A stretch of DNA of 38,382 bases from CAYZXT01 sp964482515 (GCA_964482515.1 CAYZXT010000024.1:1-38382); one strand, 5' to 3'; shown: positions 8,722 to 17,025, numbered from the stretch's first letter. A program made the numbers and translations. Notes: generated by a model not told the origin, from the sequence alone.

Positions 8722-9633
8722 TTATTTTTCCCCTACGAAAACCATTTCCAAATCGAGTTCGACGCCGTGTTTCTCTTTCACGGTCTTGCGGATCAGCGCC
8801 ACGAGGTCGAGCACGTCCTGCGCCTTGGCGTTTTCCACGTTCACGATAAAATTCGCATGCTTCGGCGACACTTGGGCCCCGCCGATCCGATAGCCTTTGA
8901 GCCCGCAATCTTCCACCAAACGGGCCGCGTGGTCCCCGGGCGGATTCTTGAAAATCGAGCCCACGTTGTGCGTTCCCAAAGGCTGATTTTTCGCGCGCCG
9001 ATCGAGTTGTTGTTGGATTCGGGGGATGATAACATTTTTGTTTTCTCGTCGCAATTTGAGCTTCGCGCGCAGCACGAAACGCCCAGCCAGGCTGGAAAAG
9101 CGGTAGCGGAAATCGATGTCCTTCCGGAGGACGGTTTCCACCTCCCCGGAGGGGTTCAGGACGTCCACGGACTCCACCAGCGAGCCGGTGTCGCCCTCGG
9201 GAGTCCCCGCGTTGCTCATGAGCCCGCCGCCCACGGTCCCCGGCACGCCCACCAGCGGCTCCACACCGGACAGCCCTTCCTCGGCGCAGCGCTTAGCCAG
9301 CACCGGCCACATGATGCCCGCGCCGACCCGGACGGTTTCCCCGTCGAAAACGATCTCCTCAAGCTCGCCCTTCAGCCGAACCACCACGCCGCGGATGCCC
9401 TTGTCGCTGATCAGCAGGTTCGAGCCCTGGCCGATGGGAAACAGCGGCAGGTTTTTCTCCCGGACCCAGCGCCAAAGGTCCCGCATCTGTTTTTCGGTTT
9501 TCACTTCGACGTAGAAATCCGCGGGGCCGCCGATGCCGAAGGTGGAATGGCGGGAAAGAGGTTCGTTGGTTTTGACGCGGTCGACGATGGCGGACAGTTC
9601 GGCCAGAAGGGTCGCGTCCGGGGTTTGGTTCAT
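8722..9633 (-). CDS. murB: UDP-N-acetylenolpyruvoylglucosamine reductase MurB
   Basis: A flavoprotein of 303 residues that reduces UDP-GlcNAc-enolpyruvate to UDP-MurNAc using NADPH. The FAD-binding half has HSTFGIGGPADFYVEV and NLLISDKGIRG. GGGLMSNAGTPEGD and the GSIFKNPPGDHAARLVE segment (serine proton donor) follow, then HANFIVNVENA and a C-terminal LEMVFVG containing the second catalytic acid. It lacks the extra Tyr loop of E. coli-type MurB, so it looks like the shorter type II form. The ATG at 9633 overlaps the murC stop by four bases (ATGA). The frame is open upstream for 65 codons inside murC, but that extension is low-complexity shadow sequence. Confidence 0.96.
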   Translation of the reverse strand: MNQTPDATLLAELSAIVDRVKTNEPLSRHSTFGIGGPADFYVEVKTEKQMRDLWRWVREKNLPLFPIGQGSNLLISDKGIRGVVVRLKGELEEIVFDGETVRVGAGIMWPVLAKRCAEEGLSGVEPLVGVPGTVGGGLMSNAGTPEGDTGSLVESVDVLNPSGEVETVLRKDIDFRYRFSSLAGRFVLRAKLKLRRENKNVIIPRIQQQLDRRAKNQPLGTHNVGSIFKNPPGDHAARLVEDCGLKGYRIGGAQVSPKHANFIVNVENAKAQDVLDLVALIRKTVKEKHGVELDLEMVFVGEK

Positions 9634-11024
9634 GAAGCCTTTGCGGGGGCGGTCTTCTTGGATGTCAATTTCTTTAAAAGCTCTTCGCCGATCTTCCAGA
9701 CGTCGCCCGCCCCCACGGTGAGCAGCACGTCGCCGGGCTTGACGAGCTTGGCCAGGGACGACGCCACGTCGCCGGGCGGGATCAGCTGGACGGAAACCTT
9801 CTTGGCCGTCATGCGCTCGGCCAGCCATTGGCTGGTCACGCCTTCGATGGGTTTTTCCGCCGCCGCGTAGATATCCAGAAGGAAAAGCTGGTCCGCGCGC
9901 TGGAAACTGGACGCGAAATCCTCCGCCAAGATCTTTGTGCGGCTGTAGCGGTGCGGCTGGAAGAGCGCGACCAGGCGCCGGTCCGGCCAGCGTTCTTTCA
10001 CGGCCGCGAGCGTCGCCTTGATCTCCGTGGGGTGATGGCCGTAATCGTCGACAACCACCACGTCGCCCTCTTCCCCCTTCACTTCCATCCGCCGGCCCAC
10101 GCCCCTGAAAGAGGACAAGGCTTCAGCGATGGTCTTGAAGGGAACGCCGAGCTCCAGGCCAACCGCGACGGCGGCCAGGGAATTGATGATGTTGTGGCGC
10201 CCGGGTACCGCCCAATTGACCTGGCCCAGGGTTTCGCCTTTCCGATGCACGGTAAAAGTCGACCGCCCCGGGGACACCGTCACGTCCGAGGCGCGAATTT
10301 CCGCGTCCGCCGACAAACCGTAGGTCACGATGCGGCGGCGGATGCGGTTCAGAATTTTCCGCGCGCCGTGATCGTCCACGCAGAGGATTACCGCCCCGTA
10401 GAACGGGACCTTGTTGGCGAACTGTTCGAAGCCGGCGTAGAGGGACTGCATGCGGCGCCAATAATCCAGATGGTCGTTGTCGATGTTGGTGATGACGCCG
10501 ATGGTGGGCGCGAGCTTGAGGAAGGAGCCGTCGGACTCGTCCGCCTCGGCCACGAGGAAATCGCCGCGGCCGACCTTGGCGCCGGTCCCGATGTTCTGCA
10601 GCCGCCCGCCGATCACGACAGTCGGGTCGAGGTTCCCGGCCTGGAGCACGAGGGCCGTTAAAGAAGTGGTCGTGGTCTTTCCATGGGTGCCGGCGACGGC
10701 GATCGTGTATTTCAGCCGCGCGATTTCCGCCAGCATCTCGATGCGCGGGATCACGGGGACCTTCAACCTGACGGCCTCGACGACCTCCGGGTTTTCCGTC
10801 AGCACCGCGGTGGACGTCACCACGACGTGCGCGCCGGCGACCTGGTTGGCCTTGTGGCCAATGAAGATCACCGCGCCCAAATCCTTGAGGCGCTGGGTGA
10901 CCGCGCTATCCCTCATATCGCTGCCGGACACCTTGTATCCGAGCGTCAGCAGGACCTCGGCGATGCCGCTCATGCCCGAGCCGCCGATCCCGACGAAATG
11001 AATGTGTTGAATGCGTTTGAACAT
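9630..11024 (-). CDS. murC: UDP-N-acetylmuramate--L-alanine ligase MurC
   Basis: An ATP-dependent ligase of 464 residues that adds L-alanine to UDP-MurNAc, the first stem-peptide step. It begins with the Rossmann UDP-binding motif HFVGIGGSGMSGIAEVL. The ATP site is VAGTHGKTTTTS, the central domain has ADESDGSFL and ITNIDNDHLDYW, and the C-terminal domain has VDDYGHHPTEI and FQPHRYSRT. The ATG at 11024 has AGAGGA upstream. It heads an eleven-gene run to the left edge of the window, separated from rlmI by a palindromic element at 11047-11114. No convincing promoter was seen in the 100-base gap. Confidence 0.98.
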   Translation of the reverse strand: MFKRIQHIHFVGIGGSGMSGIAEVLLTLGYKVSGSDMRDSAVTQRLKDLGAVIFIGHKANQVAGAHVVVTSTAVLTENPEVVEAVRLKVPVIPRIEMLAEIARLKYTIAVAGTHGKTTTTSLTALVLQAGNLDPTVVIGGRLQNIGTGAKVGRGDFLVAEADESDGSFLKLAPTIGVITNIDNDHLDYWRRMQSLYAGFEQFANKVPFYGAVILCVDDHGARKILNRIRRRIVTYGLSADAEIRASDVTVSPGRSTFTVHRKGETLGQVNWAVPGRHNIINSLAAVAVGLELGVPFKTIAEALSSFRGVGRRMEVKGEEGDVVVVDDYGHHPTEIKATLAAVKERWPDRRLVALFQPHRYSRTKILAEDFASSFQRADQLFLLDIYAAAEKPIEGVTSQWLAERMTAKKVSVQLIPPGDVASSLAKLVKPGDVLLTVGAGDVWKIGEELLKKLTSKKTAPAKAS

Positions 11025-11046
11025 TCGGTCCTCTATGTTTCCATGC

Positions 11047-11114
11047 CGTCACCCCGGCGGAAGCCGGGGTCAAGTCTAAGTGGGGACTGGATTCCGGCTT
11101 TCGCCGGAATGACA
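11047..11114. repeat. Palindromic intergenic element, family I, copy 1 (short form)
   Basis: Two GC-rich hairpins separated by about 18 bases: one of the CACCCCGG/CCGGGGT type, the other of the ATTCCGG/CCGGAAT type. The outer ends are imperfect inverted repeats (CGTCACC... and ...GGAATGAC). It fills the gap between the end of rlmI and the start of murC. The same architecture recurs at 12969, 18027, 19751 and 21307. It may act as a transcription terminator or RNA stability element; no poly-T tract follows. Confidence 0.85.
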
Positions 11115-11124
11115 GCCTAAAACT

Positions 11125-12378
11125 TTAGCTCACATGAAGTATAGCGAATTTCAAATATTCCGTCTCCGGCATGGACAGCCGCACGGGGTGGTCCTTCGCC
11201 TGCCCGCCCCAATGGACGAGGCGCACGCGGCGGCCCGACTCATGGCCCGCGCGGGAAAGGATCTGGCGGAACTCCTCCCGCTCGACGTGCTGCGAGCAGG
11301 ACGCGGTCGCGAGGAACCCTCCGCCGGCGACGCGCTTCATGGCCAGCGTGTTCAACCGGACGTAGGCCTTGATCGCGGCCGGAAGGCTTTTGCGGTTCGG
11401 CGCCAGCTTCGGCGGATCCACGACCACCACGTCAAACTTCTCCTTGCCGACGGACAACCAGTCGAAGGCGTCGGCTTTTTCGAAAAGGATTTTCTCTTCC
11501 AACCCGTTGAGCCGCGCGTTCTCTTTCGCCAGCGCGAGGGCCGGTTCGGAATTGTCGACGCAGGTCACGGACGCGGCGCCGGCCTTGGCGGCACAGAGCC
11601 CAAAACCGCCGGTGTAGCCGAAAACATCCGCCACGCGCTTGCCTTTGCACAGCGCGGCCACGGTCGCCCGGTTATCGCGCTGGTCGAAAAAGAAACCGGT
11701 CTTCTGTCCGCCCATCAGGTCCGCGACGAGGGACAGGCCGTCCAGGTCAAACCGGTGGCGCTCTTCCAGATTCCCTTCGAGCAGTTCGATTTTCTGCGGG
11801 AGGTGCTCCAGGTTGCGCGGGCCGACGTCGTTGCGCAGGACGATGGCTTTCCAGGGATGGATCAGCTTCGCCGCTTCGATGATCTTCGGTAAAAGTTTAT
11901 CGATGCCCGCGGCGTAGGACTCGATGACGATCGCATCCCCGTAACGGTCGATGATCAATCCGGGAAGATCATCCGATTCACCAAAAATCCATCTGTACGA
12001 TCCTCCCGGATAAAACAACTCCCGCAGTTCCATGGCGCGGCGGAGGCGCCCTTCGAAAAAAGCCGTGTCCAACGTTATGTCGCGGCGGTCGATCAAACGC
12101 CCCGCGATGAGGGAGTGCGGGTTGTAGAAACCCGTCCCGAGAAATTCCTTGTGCGAGGTGTAGAACGCCACCGCGTCGCCGGCGCCGATCTCCGACGGGA
12201 AAGTCTCCACCTCGTTGGAAAAGACCCATAGGTGACCGCGGCGCACGCGCCGGTCTTCGTTGGCTTTCAATATCACCGCGGGCAAACCGCTCACGCTGGG
12301 CGTCGCCGCCAATTGGCGCCGCAGCCGGTCGGGCGCGGGAACGGCTTTCGCCGGGCGTTTATGATGTTTATTGGGCAC
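11125..12378 (-). CDS. rlmI: Class I SAM-dependent 23S rRNA cytosine-C5 methyltransferase, RlmI family
   Basis: A 417-residue member of COG1092. An N-terminal PUA-like RNA-binding domain (about 35-110, starting AVILKANEDRRVRRGHLWVFSNE) is followed by an EEHEE linker and a Rossmann methyltransferase. The SAM motif is VADVFGYTGGFGL, with VDPPKLAPNRKSL as motif IV and TASCSQHV carrying the candidate catalytic cysteine. E. coli RlmI makes m5C1962 of 23S rRNA; the exact target here is inferred. A 34-residue basic N-terminal tail precedes the PUA domain. Translation starts at GTG 12378 with a strong AGGAGG six bases upstream and overlaps the end of the NTPase gene by 11 bases. Confidence 0.9.
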   Translation of the reverse strand: MPNKHHKRPAKAVPAPDRLRRQLAATPSVSGLPAVILKANEDRRVRRGHLWVFSNEVETFPSEIGAGDAVAFYTSHKEFLGTGFYNPHSLIAGRLIDRRDITLDTAFFEGRLRRAMELRELFYPGGSYRWIFGESDDLPGLIIDRYGDAIVIESYAAGIDKLLPKIIEAAKLIHPWKAIVLRNDVGPRNLEHLPQKIELLEGNLEERHRFDLDGLSLVADLMGGQKTGFFFDQRDNRATVAALCKGKRVADVFGYTGGFGLCAAKAGAASVTCVDNSEPALALAKENARLNGLEEKILFEKADAFDWLSVGKEKFDVVVVDPPKLAPNRKSLPAAIKAYVRLNTLAMKRVAGGGFLATASCSQHVEREEFRQILSRAGHESGRRVRLVHWGGQAKDHPVRLSMPETEYLKFAILHVS

Positions 12379-12961
12379 GAGGTTCCTCCTGGGAAATTTT
12401 TTCCTCCATCCAGCGGCGGACGTCTTCTTTCATTTGCGGGTAATTCTCCCGCGTCAAAAGGGCCAGCCGCGTCTCGGCCATTTTTTTGATTTCATCCGTG
12501 AAAGGCTGCGAATTGAAGCGTATCGTGGCCAGCACCGGCCTGGCCGACTGAAGGCACTTCGCCAAAACCGCGCGGAACGCCGGCGACAGGATTTCCATGG
12601 ACCCGATCTCGTCGATCACGATCAGCTTGCCGCCGTCCGCCAACCCTTTTTCCAGCGCCGTCACGCCGATTTTTTCCAGCACGTTCAAATCCACGCCGTA
12701 CTTGTTCAGCTTCGCCCGGCTCTTCAGCCCTTTCGCGGCGAGGACGCCTTCCGTCGCCGCCAGGTGACGTGCCGGTTTGTCGGACGGCAGAGCCGGACAA
12801 AACGTCTTCAACCGGAAACCGCTTCGTTCCGAACCTTCGCGGATTTCCTCCGTGTAGAACCCGGCCACTTTTTCCCGCCAGGGCAGCGTCGCTTCCTTTA
12901 TCAGCGTGGTCTTGCCGCAGCCGACCTTGCCGGTGATGATTAAATTCTTTACGTCAGCCAT
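12368..12961 (-). CDS. THEP1-like nucleoside-triphosphatase
   Basis: A 197-residue P-loop protein of the NTPase_1 (THEP1) family. Walker A is GKVGCGKTT (11-19), KYGVDLNVLE (88-97) is a family marker, and Walker B is VIDEIGSMEI (115-124). Members hydrolyse NTPs slowly in vitro and their physiological role is not established. The gene is followed by an rRNA methyltransferase with an 11-base overlap, hinting at a nucleotide- or RNA-related function (inference). The ATG at 12961 is preceded by a weak GAGAA site. A palindromic element lies immediately upstream, so this pair is probably its own transcription unit or reads through from queE. Confidence 0.87.
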   Translation of the reverse strand: MADVKNLIITGKVGCGKTTLIKEATLPWREKVAGFYTEEIREGSERSGFRLKTFCPALPSDKPARHLAATEGVLAAKGLKSRAKLNKYGVDLNVLEKIGVTALEKGLADGGKLIVIDEIGSMEILSPAFRAVLAKCLQSARPVLATIRFNSQPFTDEIKKMAETRLALLTRENYPQMKEDVRRWMEEKISQEEPRAQ

Positions 12962-12968
12962 ATTTTCT

Positions 12969-13038
12969 CGTCATTCCGGCTAAAGCCGGAATCCAGACGA
13001 TTCTGGATGACTGGACCCCGGCTTCCGCCGGGGTGACG
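12969..13038. repeat. Palindromic intergenic element, family I, copy 2 (short form)
   Basis: The hairpin pair runs in the opposite order to copy 1: an ATTCCGG-CTAA-AGCCGGAAT-type hairpin first, then a CCCCGGCTTCCGCCGGGG-type hairpin ending GTGACG. It occupies nearly the whole gap between queE (stop at 13041) and the THEP1-like gene (start 12961). The CCCCGG half is almost identical to that in copies 1 and 5. A terminator role at this operon boundary is plausible but not proven. Confidence 0.85.
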
Positions 13039-13040
13039 AA

Positions 13041-13772
13041 CTAGGGCAACCCCCATATGGGATGCATCTGCGTGAGCAGGCGCGCGTCGGACAGTTTTTC
13101 CAGGGCCGCCCCCCACCAGCGCGCCACGGTCTTCGGGTCCGGCGGGGTTATCTTCCCGGCGGCCGCGCTTTCCTTAAGCCGGCTCCGCAAATCGTTCGTG
13201 GCCGTGACGGGCTGGAGGACGAAGCACAAGGACGGATCCACCGACGACACCACGTCCATCGCCCGCCGCACTTCCTCTTCCGTGGTTTTATTGGTCAGCA
13301 CGACTTTGACGAAGGCCTTCTTCCCGGCGATCGCCAGAAACTCCTTGTGCTCTTTCCAGAATTCGCGTCCGATGGCGGACGGCAGCTTGATGTCCATGGC
13401 GACGACGTCGCAATGATCGATCACGCGGCGCAGGAGCTCCGGCGCGGTGCCGCTGGTTTCCAAATAAGTCTTCAGGCCGAGCCGGCGAAGGAGAGGCAAA
13501 AGCTCCGACAGGAACGGTGCCTGGTTCAGCGGCTCGCCGCCGGTCAGGCTGACCACGCCGTGCCGCCGCTCTTCCTGCAAATGATGGACTTCGTCCAGGA
13601 CGTCTTCAACGGAATATTGCTTCGCGCCCTGGGTCGTCAGGCTGTCCGGCGTGTCGCAATAGTCGCAGCGCCAGGGGCAGCCGGCCAAGCGGATGAAGAT
13701 CTCCCGCTCGCCCATGTGCGGCCCTTCGCCCTGCAAGGAAGAAAAGATTTCGGTGATGTAGCCGGTGGTCAT
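13041..13772 (-). CDS. queE: 7-carboxy-7-deazaguanine synthase QueE
   Basis: A radical-SAM enzyme of 243 residues that converts 6-carboxytetrahydropterin to 7-carboxy-7-deazaguanine in queuosine precursor synthesis. The 4Fe-4S motif is CPWRCDYC (Cys32, 36 and 39) in the CX3CX2C spacing. GEGPHMGEREIFIRLAGC precedes it, and TGGEP (77-81) is the SAM-binding GGE motif. The ATG at 13772 overlaps the queC stop by four bases (ATGA), so the two consecutive pathway enzymes are translationally coupled. The frame is open upstream inside queC, but that extension is unlike the family. Confidence 0.95.
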   Translation of the reverse strand: MTTGYITEIFSSLQGEGPHMGEREIFIRLAGCPWRCDYCDTPDSLTTQGAKQYSVEDVLDEVHHLQEERRHGVVSLTGGEPLNQAPFLSELLPLLRRLGLKTYLETSGTAPELLRRVIDHCDVVAMDIKLPSAIGREFWKEHKEFLAIAGKKAFVKVVLTNKTTEEEVRRAMDVVSSVDPSLCFVLQPVTATNDLRSRLKESAAAGKITPPDPKTVARWWGAALEKLSDARLLTQMHPIWGLP

Positions 13773-14440
13773 TTTAGAGAATACTTCTCGCCGACTTCTA
13801 TAAATCCTTTTTCCCGCAGGCGGCAGCTGTCGCACTTGCCGCAGGGTTTCGATCCGCCCGCGTAGCAGGACCAGGTTTGCCCGTAGGGCACGCCCCACTT
13901 CAGTCCGTGGCGGATGATCTCCGCCTTGCTCCAACGGATGAGCGGCGCCCAGATCCTGATGGGGCGGTGTTTCTCCGCGCCGAGGCGCGTGCCCAGCTTC
14001 GCGGTTTTCTGGAAGGCGGAAAAATAGTTCGGGCGGCAGTCGGGATAACCGGAATAGTCCAGCGCGTTGGCGCCGAGCACGATGTTCTCCGCGCCGATGG
14101 CGTCCGCCCAGGACAATGCGAACGAAAGGAAGATCGTGTTGCGCGCGGGGACGTAGGTCGACGGGATCGGGCCCTTGCCGATATTCTTCAGCGCGTGGCT
14201 CGGGACTTTCCCTTTGTGCCCGAGCAGGGTCGATCCGCCCCAGGGCAATTCGAACCGGACGGTCTTCGTTGGGCAACCAGCCGCGCGGGCCACGGCGCGG
14301 GCGGATTCCAATTCGCGGAGGTGCCGCTGACCGTAATCGAAGAGCAGGCATTGGCAGCGCCACTTCTTCACCTTCAGCGCCCAGTAAAGCGCCGTCGCCG
14401 AATCCAACCCGCCGGAAAGAAGGATTATGGCGGTGGACAA
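13769..14440 (-). CDS. queC: 7-cyano-7-deazaguanine (preQ0) synthase QueC
   Basis: An ATP-dependent enzyme of 223 residues that turns 7-carboxy-7-deazaguanine and ammonia into preQ0, the queuosine precursor. The PP-loop SGGLDS (9-14) binds ATP. The C-terminal zinc site is formed by Cys192, Cys200, Cys203 and Cys206 (CYAGGSKPCGKCDSC). The only available start is TTG at 14440, three bases after the murI stop, with a GGATGGG stretch as a weak ribosome site. An in-frame TAA immediately upstream excludes a longer form. queD, queF and tgt are not in this window. Confidence 0.95.
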   Translation of the reverse strand: MSTAIILLSGGLDSATALYWALKVKKWRCQCLLFDYGQRHLRELESARAVARAAGCPTKTVRFELPWGGSTLLGHKGKVPSHALKNIGKGPIPSTYVPARNTIFLSFALSWADAIGAENIVLGANALDYSGYPDCRPNYFSAFQKTAKLGTRLGAEKHRPIRIWAPLIRWSKAEIIRHGLKWGVPYGQTWSCYAGGSKPCGKCDSCRLREKGFIEVGEKYSLK

Positions 14441-14443
14441 AAA

Positions 14444-15274
14444 TTACATCCCATCCAAATTAATTCTTTGGACTTGGCGAACGGATTCGCCGAGAAACTT
14501 CTGGCCGGTGAACATGAACTTGGCGGGATCGTCCGACGAGAAGAATTCCACGCCGCCGCGGCCGAAGGATGCCAGCAACCCGTCCTGCTCCAAACGGCTG
14601 CGCACTGCCTTGGCGGTTTCGTCCGCGGAATCGATCAGCTCCACGCCCCCGACCACTTTTTTCAAAACGGGCTTCAGCAGCGGATAGTGCGTGCAGCCCA
14701 GCACCAGCGAATCGATCTTATGCTTCAGGAGCGGCTCCACGTAATGCCGCGCCACCTGCCAGGTGACCGGGCTGTGGATCCAGCCTTCCTCAACGAGCGG
14801 GACGAACAAAGGGCAGGGCGCGCTGAAGACCTTGGCTTTTGTGTCCAAGCGCTTCAGCGCTTCGGCGTAGGCCTGGCTGTTGATCGTCGCGTCGGTTCCG
14901 ATGACGCCGATGCGCCCGGAACGCGTGGCGGCGAGGGCCGCGCGGGCGCCGGGCTCGATCACGCCGAGAGCCGGCACGGTCAGGGCCCGACGGACTTCCG
15001 GCATCGCGAGGGCGGAGACCGTGTTGCAGGCCACCACAACCATCTTCACGCCGCGTTTCTTCAAAAAGGTCGCGATTTCCACGCCGTAGCGGCGGATGGT
15101 CTCGGCGGACTTGTTTCCGTAGGGCACGCGGGCCGTGTCGCCGACGTAGATGAATCTTTCCCGCGGCATGAGCTCCGTTAGCGCGCGGACCACGGTCAGC
15201 CCGCCCACGCCCGAATCGAACACCCCGATGGCCGCTTCCCGCTGATCGACTTTCCCTGCCCGTTTCTTTTTCAT
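14444..15274 (-). CDS. murI: Glutamate racemase MurI
   Basis: A cofactor-independent racemase of 276 residues that supplies D-glutamate for peptidoglycan stem peptides. VFDSGVGGLTVV (18-29), VACNT with catalytic Cys83 and GCTHYPLL with catalytic Cys194 (193-200) are the two halves of the active site. YVGDTARVPYG (43-53) is a family signature. The ATG at 15274 is preceded by a good TAGGAG site and lies seven bases after the amidase stop. An in-frame ATG at 15334 would extend the protein into the amidase gene and is rejected for lack of a ribosome site and family match. Confidence 0.96.
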   Translation of the reverse strand: MKKKRAGKVDQREAAIGVFDSGVGGLTVVRALTELMPRERFIYVGDTARVPYGNKSAETIRRYGVEIATFLKKRGVKMVVVACNTVSALAMPEVRRALTVPALGVIEPGARAALAATRSGRIGVIGTDATINSQAYAEALKRLDTKAKVFSAPCPLFVPLVEEGWIHSPVTWQVARHYVEPLLKHKIDSLVLGCTHYPLLKPVLKKVVGGVELIDSADETAKAVRSRLEQDGLLASFGRGGVEFFSSDDPAKFMFTGQKFLGESVRQVQRINLDGM

Positions 15275-15281
15275 GGATCTC

Positions 15282-16967
15282 CTAACCGCCCGTGGCGGAT
15301 TTGGATTGCCGCGCTTGGATCTTCCGTTTCTCATAATCCAGAATGCCGGCGTAGACCGCCTGCACCAGCTTGTTCTGGAACCTGTCGGACTTCAAATGGG
15401 ACTCTTCCTGCGGGTGCGTGATGAAGCCGGACTCCACGAGCACGGCCGGCATGCTCGCGCCGCGCAGCACGTAGAAGTTGGCCTGGCGCACGCCGCGCGA
15501 CGGGATGGGGACGCTCTGCCGCACCTGCTGGGCGATGAGCGCCGCCACCTCGGAGGATTCGTTCATGGTCTCCGTGCGCGCCATGGACCAGAGGAGCTCT
15601 TGGATTTTTTCCTTCGCTTTTCCCGTGATGCCTTCCAATTCCACGACGGCGTTTTCCCGGCGGGCCGTGGCCGCGGCGATGTCGTCGGAGGCGTTCTCCG
15701 ACAGGAAGTAGATCTCGAAGCCGTTGGATTTCTTCGACAGCGCCGCGTTGCAGTGGATGGAGACGAACAGGTCGGCCTTGCTCTTGTTGGCGATCTCGGC
15801 GCGTTCCTGGAGCGGGATGAACTCATCGGAGTTACGGGTGAGGATAACGTTGAAGCGTCCTTCGCGGCGCAGCGCCTGCGCCAGCGCCCGAGCGATGCGG
15901 AGGTTCACGTCTTTCTCCATGGTCCCCTTCGCGCCCAGGGCGCCGGTGTCCTTTCCGCCGTGGCCGGCGTCGATGACGATGGTGCGGATGGGCGACAGGA
16001 CCGCCAGCGACGTCGAAGCGGCGGACGCAGGTTTTCCGGCGGGGACCGGGACGGAGGAGTCGGCAACCGGCGGCGTCGGTCGCCCCGCGGCGACACTCGT
16101 GCCTGACGGCGTCGCCCGCAAAACCGGCAGCGGCGTGACCAGAGGCGCCTTGATGATGTCGGGAGGAGAGGCGGGCTTGGACGCGACGTAGACGCCGGGT
16201 TTCGCCGGCACGTCCACCACGATCCGGCGCGGGTTCTCCGCCAGGCGGACCTGCGGCGCGGCGGCGGCGGTCGTCAACAGGACCGTGAGGTTGCAACTTT
16301 GCTTCTGGGATTCCAGGCGCACGGATTCGATCAGCCCGTCGTAGGATTCCAGCGTCTCCGCGCGCTGGGAACGCCCGCCGAAGAGCCGCACGAGCAAGCG
16401 GCCCTCGCGGTTGTCCATGACGCGGTAATTGATCCGCGGCGAGATCTCCACAATGACGCGGCTTTTGTTGCCGAGGGACTGGAGTTCCGGCGAGGAAACG
16501 CTGGGCTTGGGTTCGACGGTGAGCGTGCGCGTGGGCGCGTCCCAACGGACCGTCGTCCCCGTGAGGTTCTGGAATTCGGGCGACACCAGGAAGGAAAGCG
16601 GGACATAGGCATGGCCCGTCCAAAAACGCACCGTGGATTCCATGGCGACGTCTTTGCCGAGGACGGCGGCCGTGGCCGAATCCAGCGTAAAGTCCGCGCG
16701 GCGGCCGTAGATTTCGTAGGACACTTCCCGCGACACGCGGCGCCAGGCTTCCTTGCCGCCGAAGATTCCGCGAATGTCGCTGAGCGCGAGGCAGGAAACC
16801 CCCTCCACGGTGACGGTCTCCAGATCCGTGCGGATCCGGCCGTCGTTGACGACGGTCAGGGGTTCGTGGGGAAGCGGGGGGCGGCGGCCTTGGGCGAAAA
16901 GGGACGAGGCGGCGAGCAGCGTCCCCAGGACCAGGAAGAGGAACGGACGCGTGAATAAAACCGGCAT
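15282..16967 (-). CDS. amiC: N-acetylmuramoyl-L-alanine amidase, AMIN + Amidase_3 (AmiC type)
   Basis: A secreted zinc amidase of 561 residues that cleaves stem peptides from glycan strands, probably during septum splitting. Residues 1-25 are a signal peptide ending LFAQ. Residues 35-155 resemble a copper-amine-oxidase-N-like/stalk domain, and about 168-255 an AMIN peptidoglycan-targeting domain. A Pro/Ala-rich linker (256-325) follows. The Amidase_3 catalytic domain (328-550) has zinc ligands in DAGHGGKDTG (His336), Glu351 and SIHCNA (His405), plus the catalytic Glu512 in VESGF. The start at 16967 gives a compact signal peptide. ATGs at 17012 (preceded by AAGGA) and 17024 would lengthen the n-region. 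It heads the amiC-murI-queC-queE run. Confidence 0.92.
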   Translation of the reverse strand: MPVLFTRPFLFLVLGTLLAASSLFAQGRRPPLPHEPLTVVNDGRIRTDLETVTVEGVSCLALSDIRGIFGGKEAWRRVSREVSYEIYGRRADFTLDSATAAVLGKDVAMESTVRFWTGHAYVPLSFLVSPEFQNLTGTTVRWDAPTRTLTVEPKPSVSSPELQSLGNKSRVIVEISPRINYRVMDNREGRLLVRLFGGRSQRAETLESYDGLIESVRLESQKQSCNLTVLLTTAAAAPQVRLAENPRRIVVDVPAKPGVYVASKPASPPDIIKAPLVTPLPVLRATPSGTSVAAGRPTPPVADSSVPVPAGKPASAASTSLAVLSPIRTIVIDAGHGGKDTGALGAKGTMEKDVNLRIARALAQALRREGRFNVILTRNSDEFIPLQERAEIANKSKADLFVSIHCNAALSKKSNGFEIYFLSENASDDIAAATARRENAVVELEGITGKAKEKIQELLWSMARTETMNESSEVAALIAQQVRQSVPIPSRGVRQANFYVLRGASMPAVLVESGFITHPQEESHLKSDRFQNKLVQAVYAGILDYEKRKIQARQSKSATGG

Positions 16968-16973
16968 TTCGTC

Positions 16974-17003
16974 ACTATATAAAACTTTGTTGTCGACGGG
17001 CAA
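16974..17003 (-). promoter_or_regulatory. Candidate sigma70-type promoter of the amidase operon
   Basis: On the minus strand there is TTGCCC (-35, 17003-16998), an 18-base spacer and TATAGT (-10, 16979-16974). The expected start of transcription, 6-8 bases downstream, falls at or beside the A of the ATG at 16967. This would make a leaderless or nearly leaderless amidase mRNA. If instead the ATG at 17012 is the true start, this promoter would be internal to the gene. Confidence 0.5.
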
Positions 17004-17025
17004 GGTGGGCATGTTTTCCTTCATG

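Noticed and set aside
9634..9828. Extended murB start inside murC
   Set aside because: The 65-residue extension is Arg/Gly-rich shadow sequence; the ATGA overlap at 9633 gives the canonical MurB start.
11025..11124. TTGACC as a -35 box for murC within the palindromic element
   Set aside because: The TTGACC belongs to the repeat itself and no plausible -10 box lies 16-18 bases downstream.
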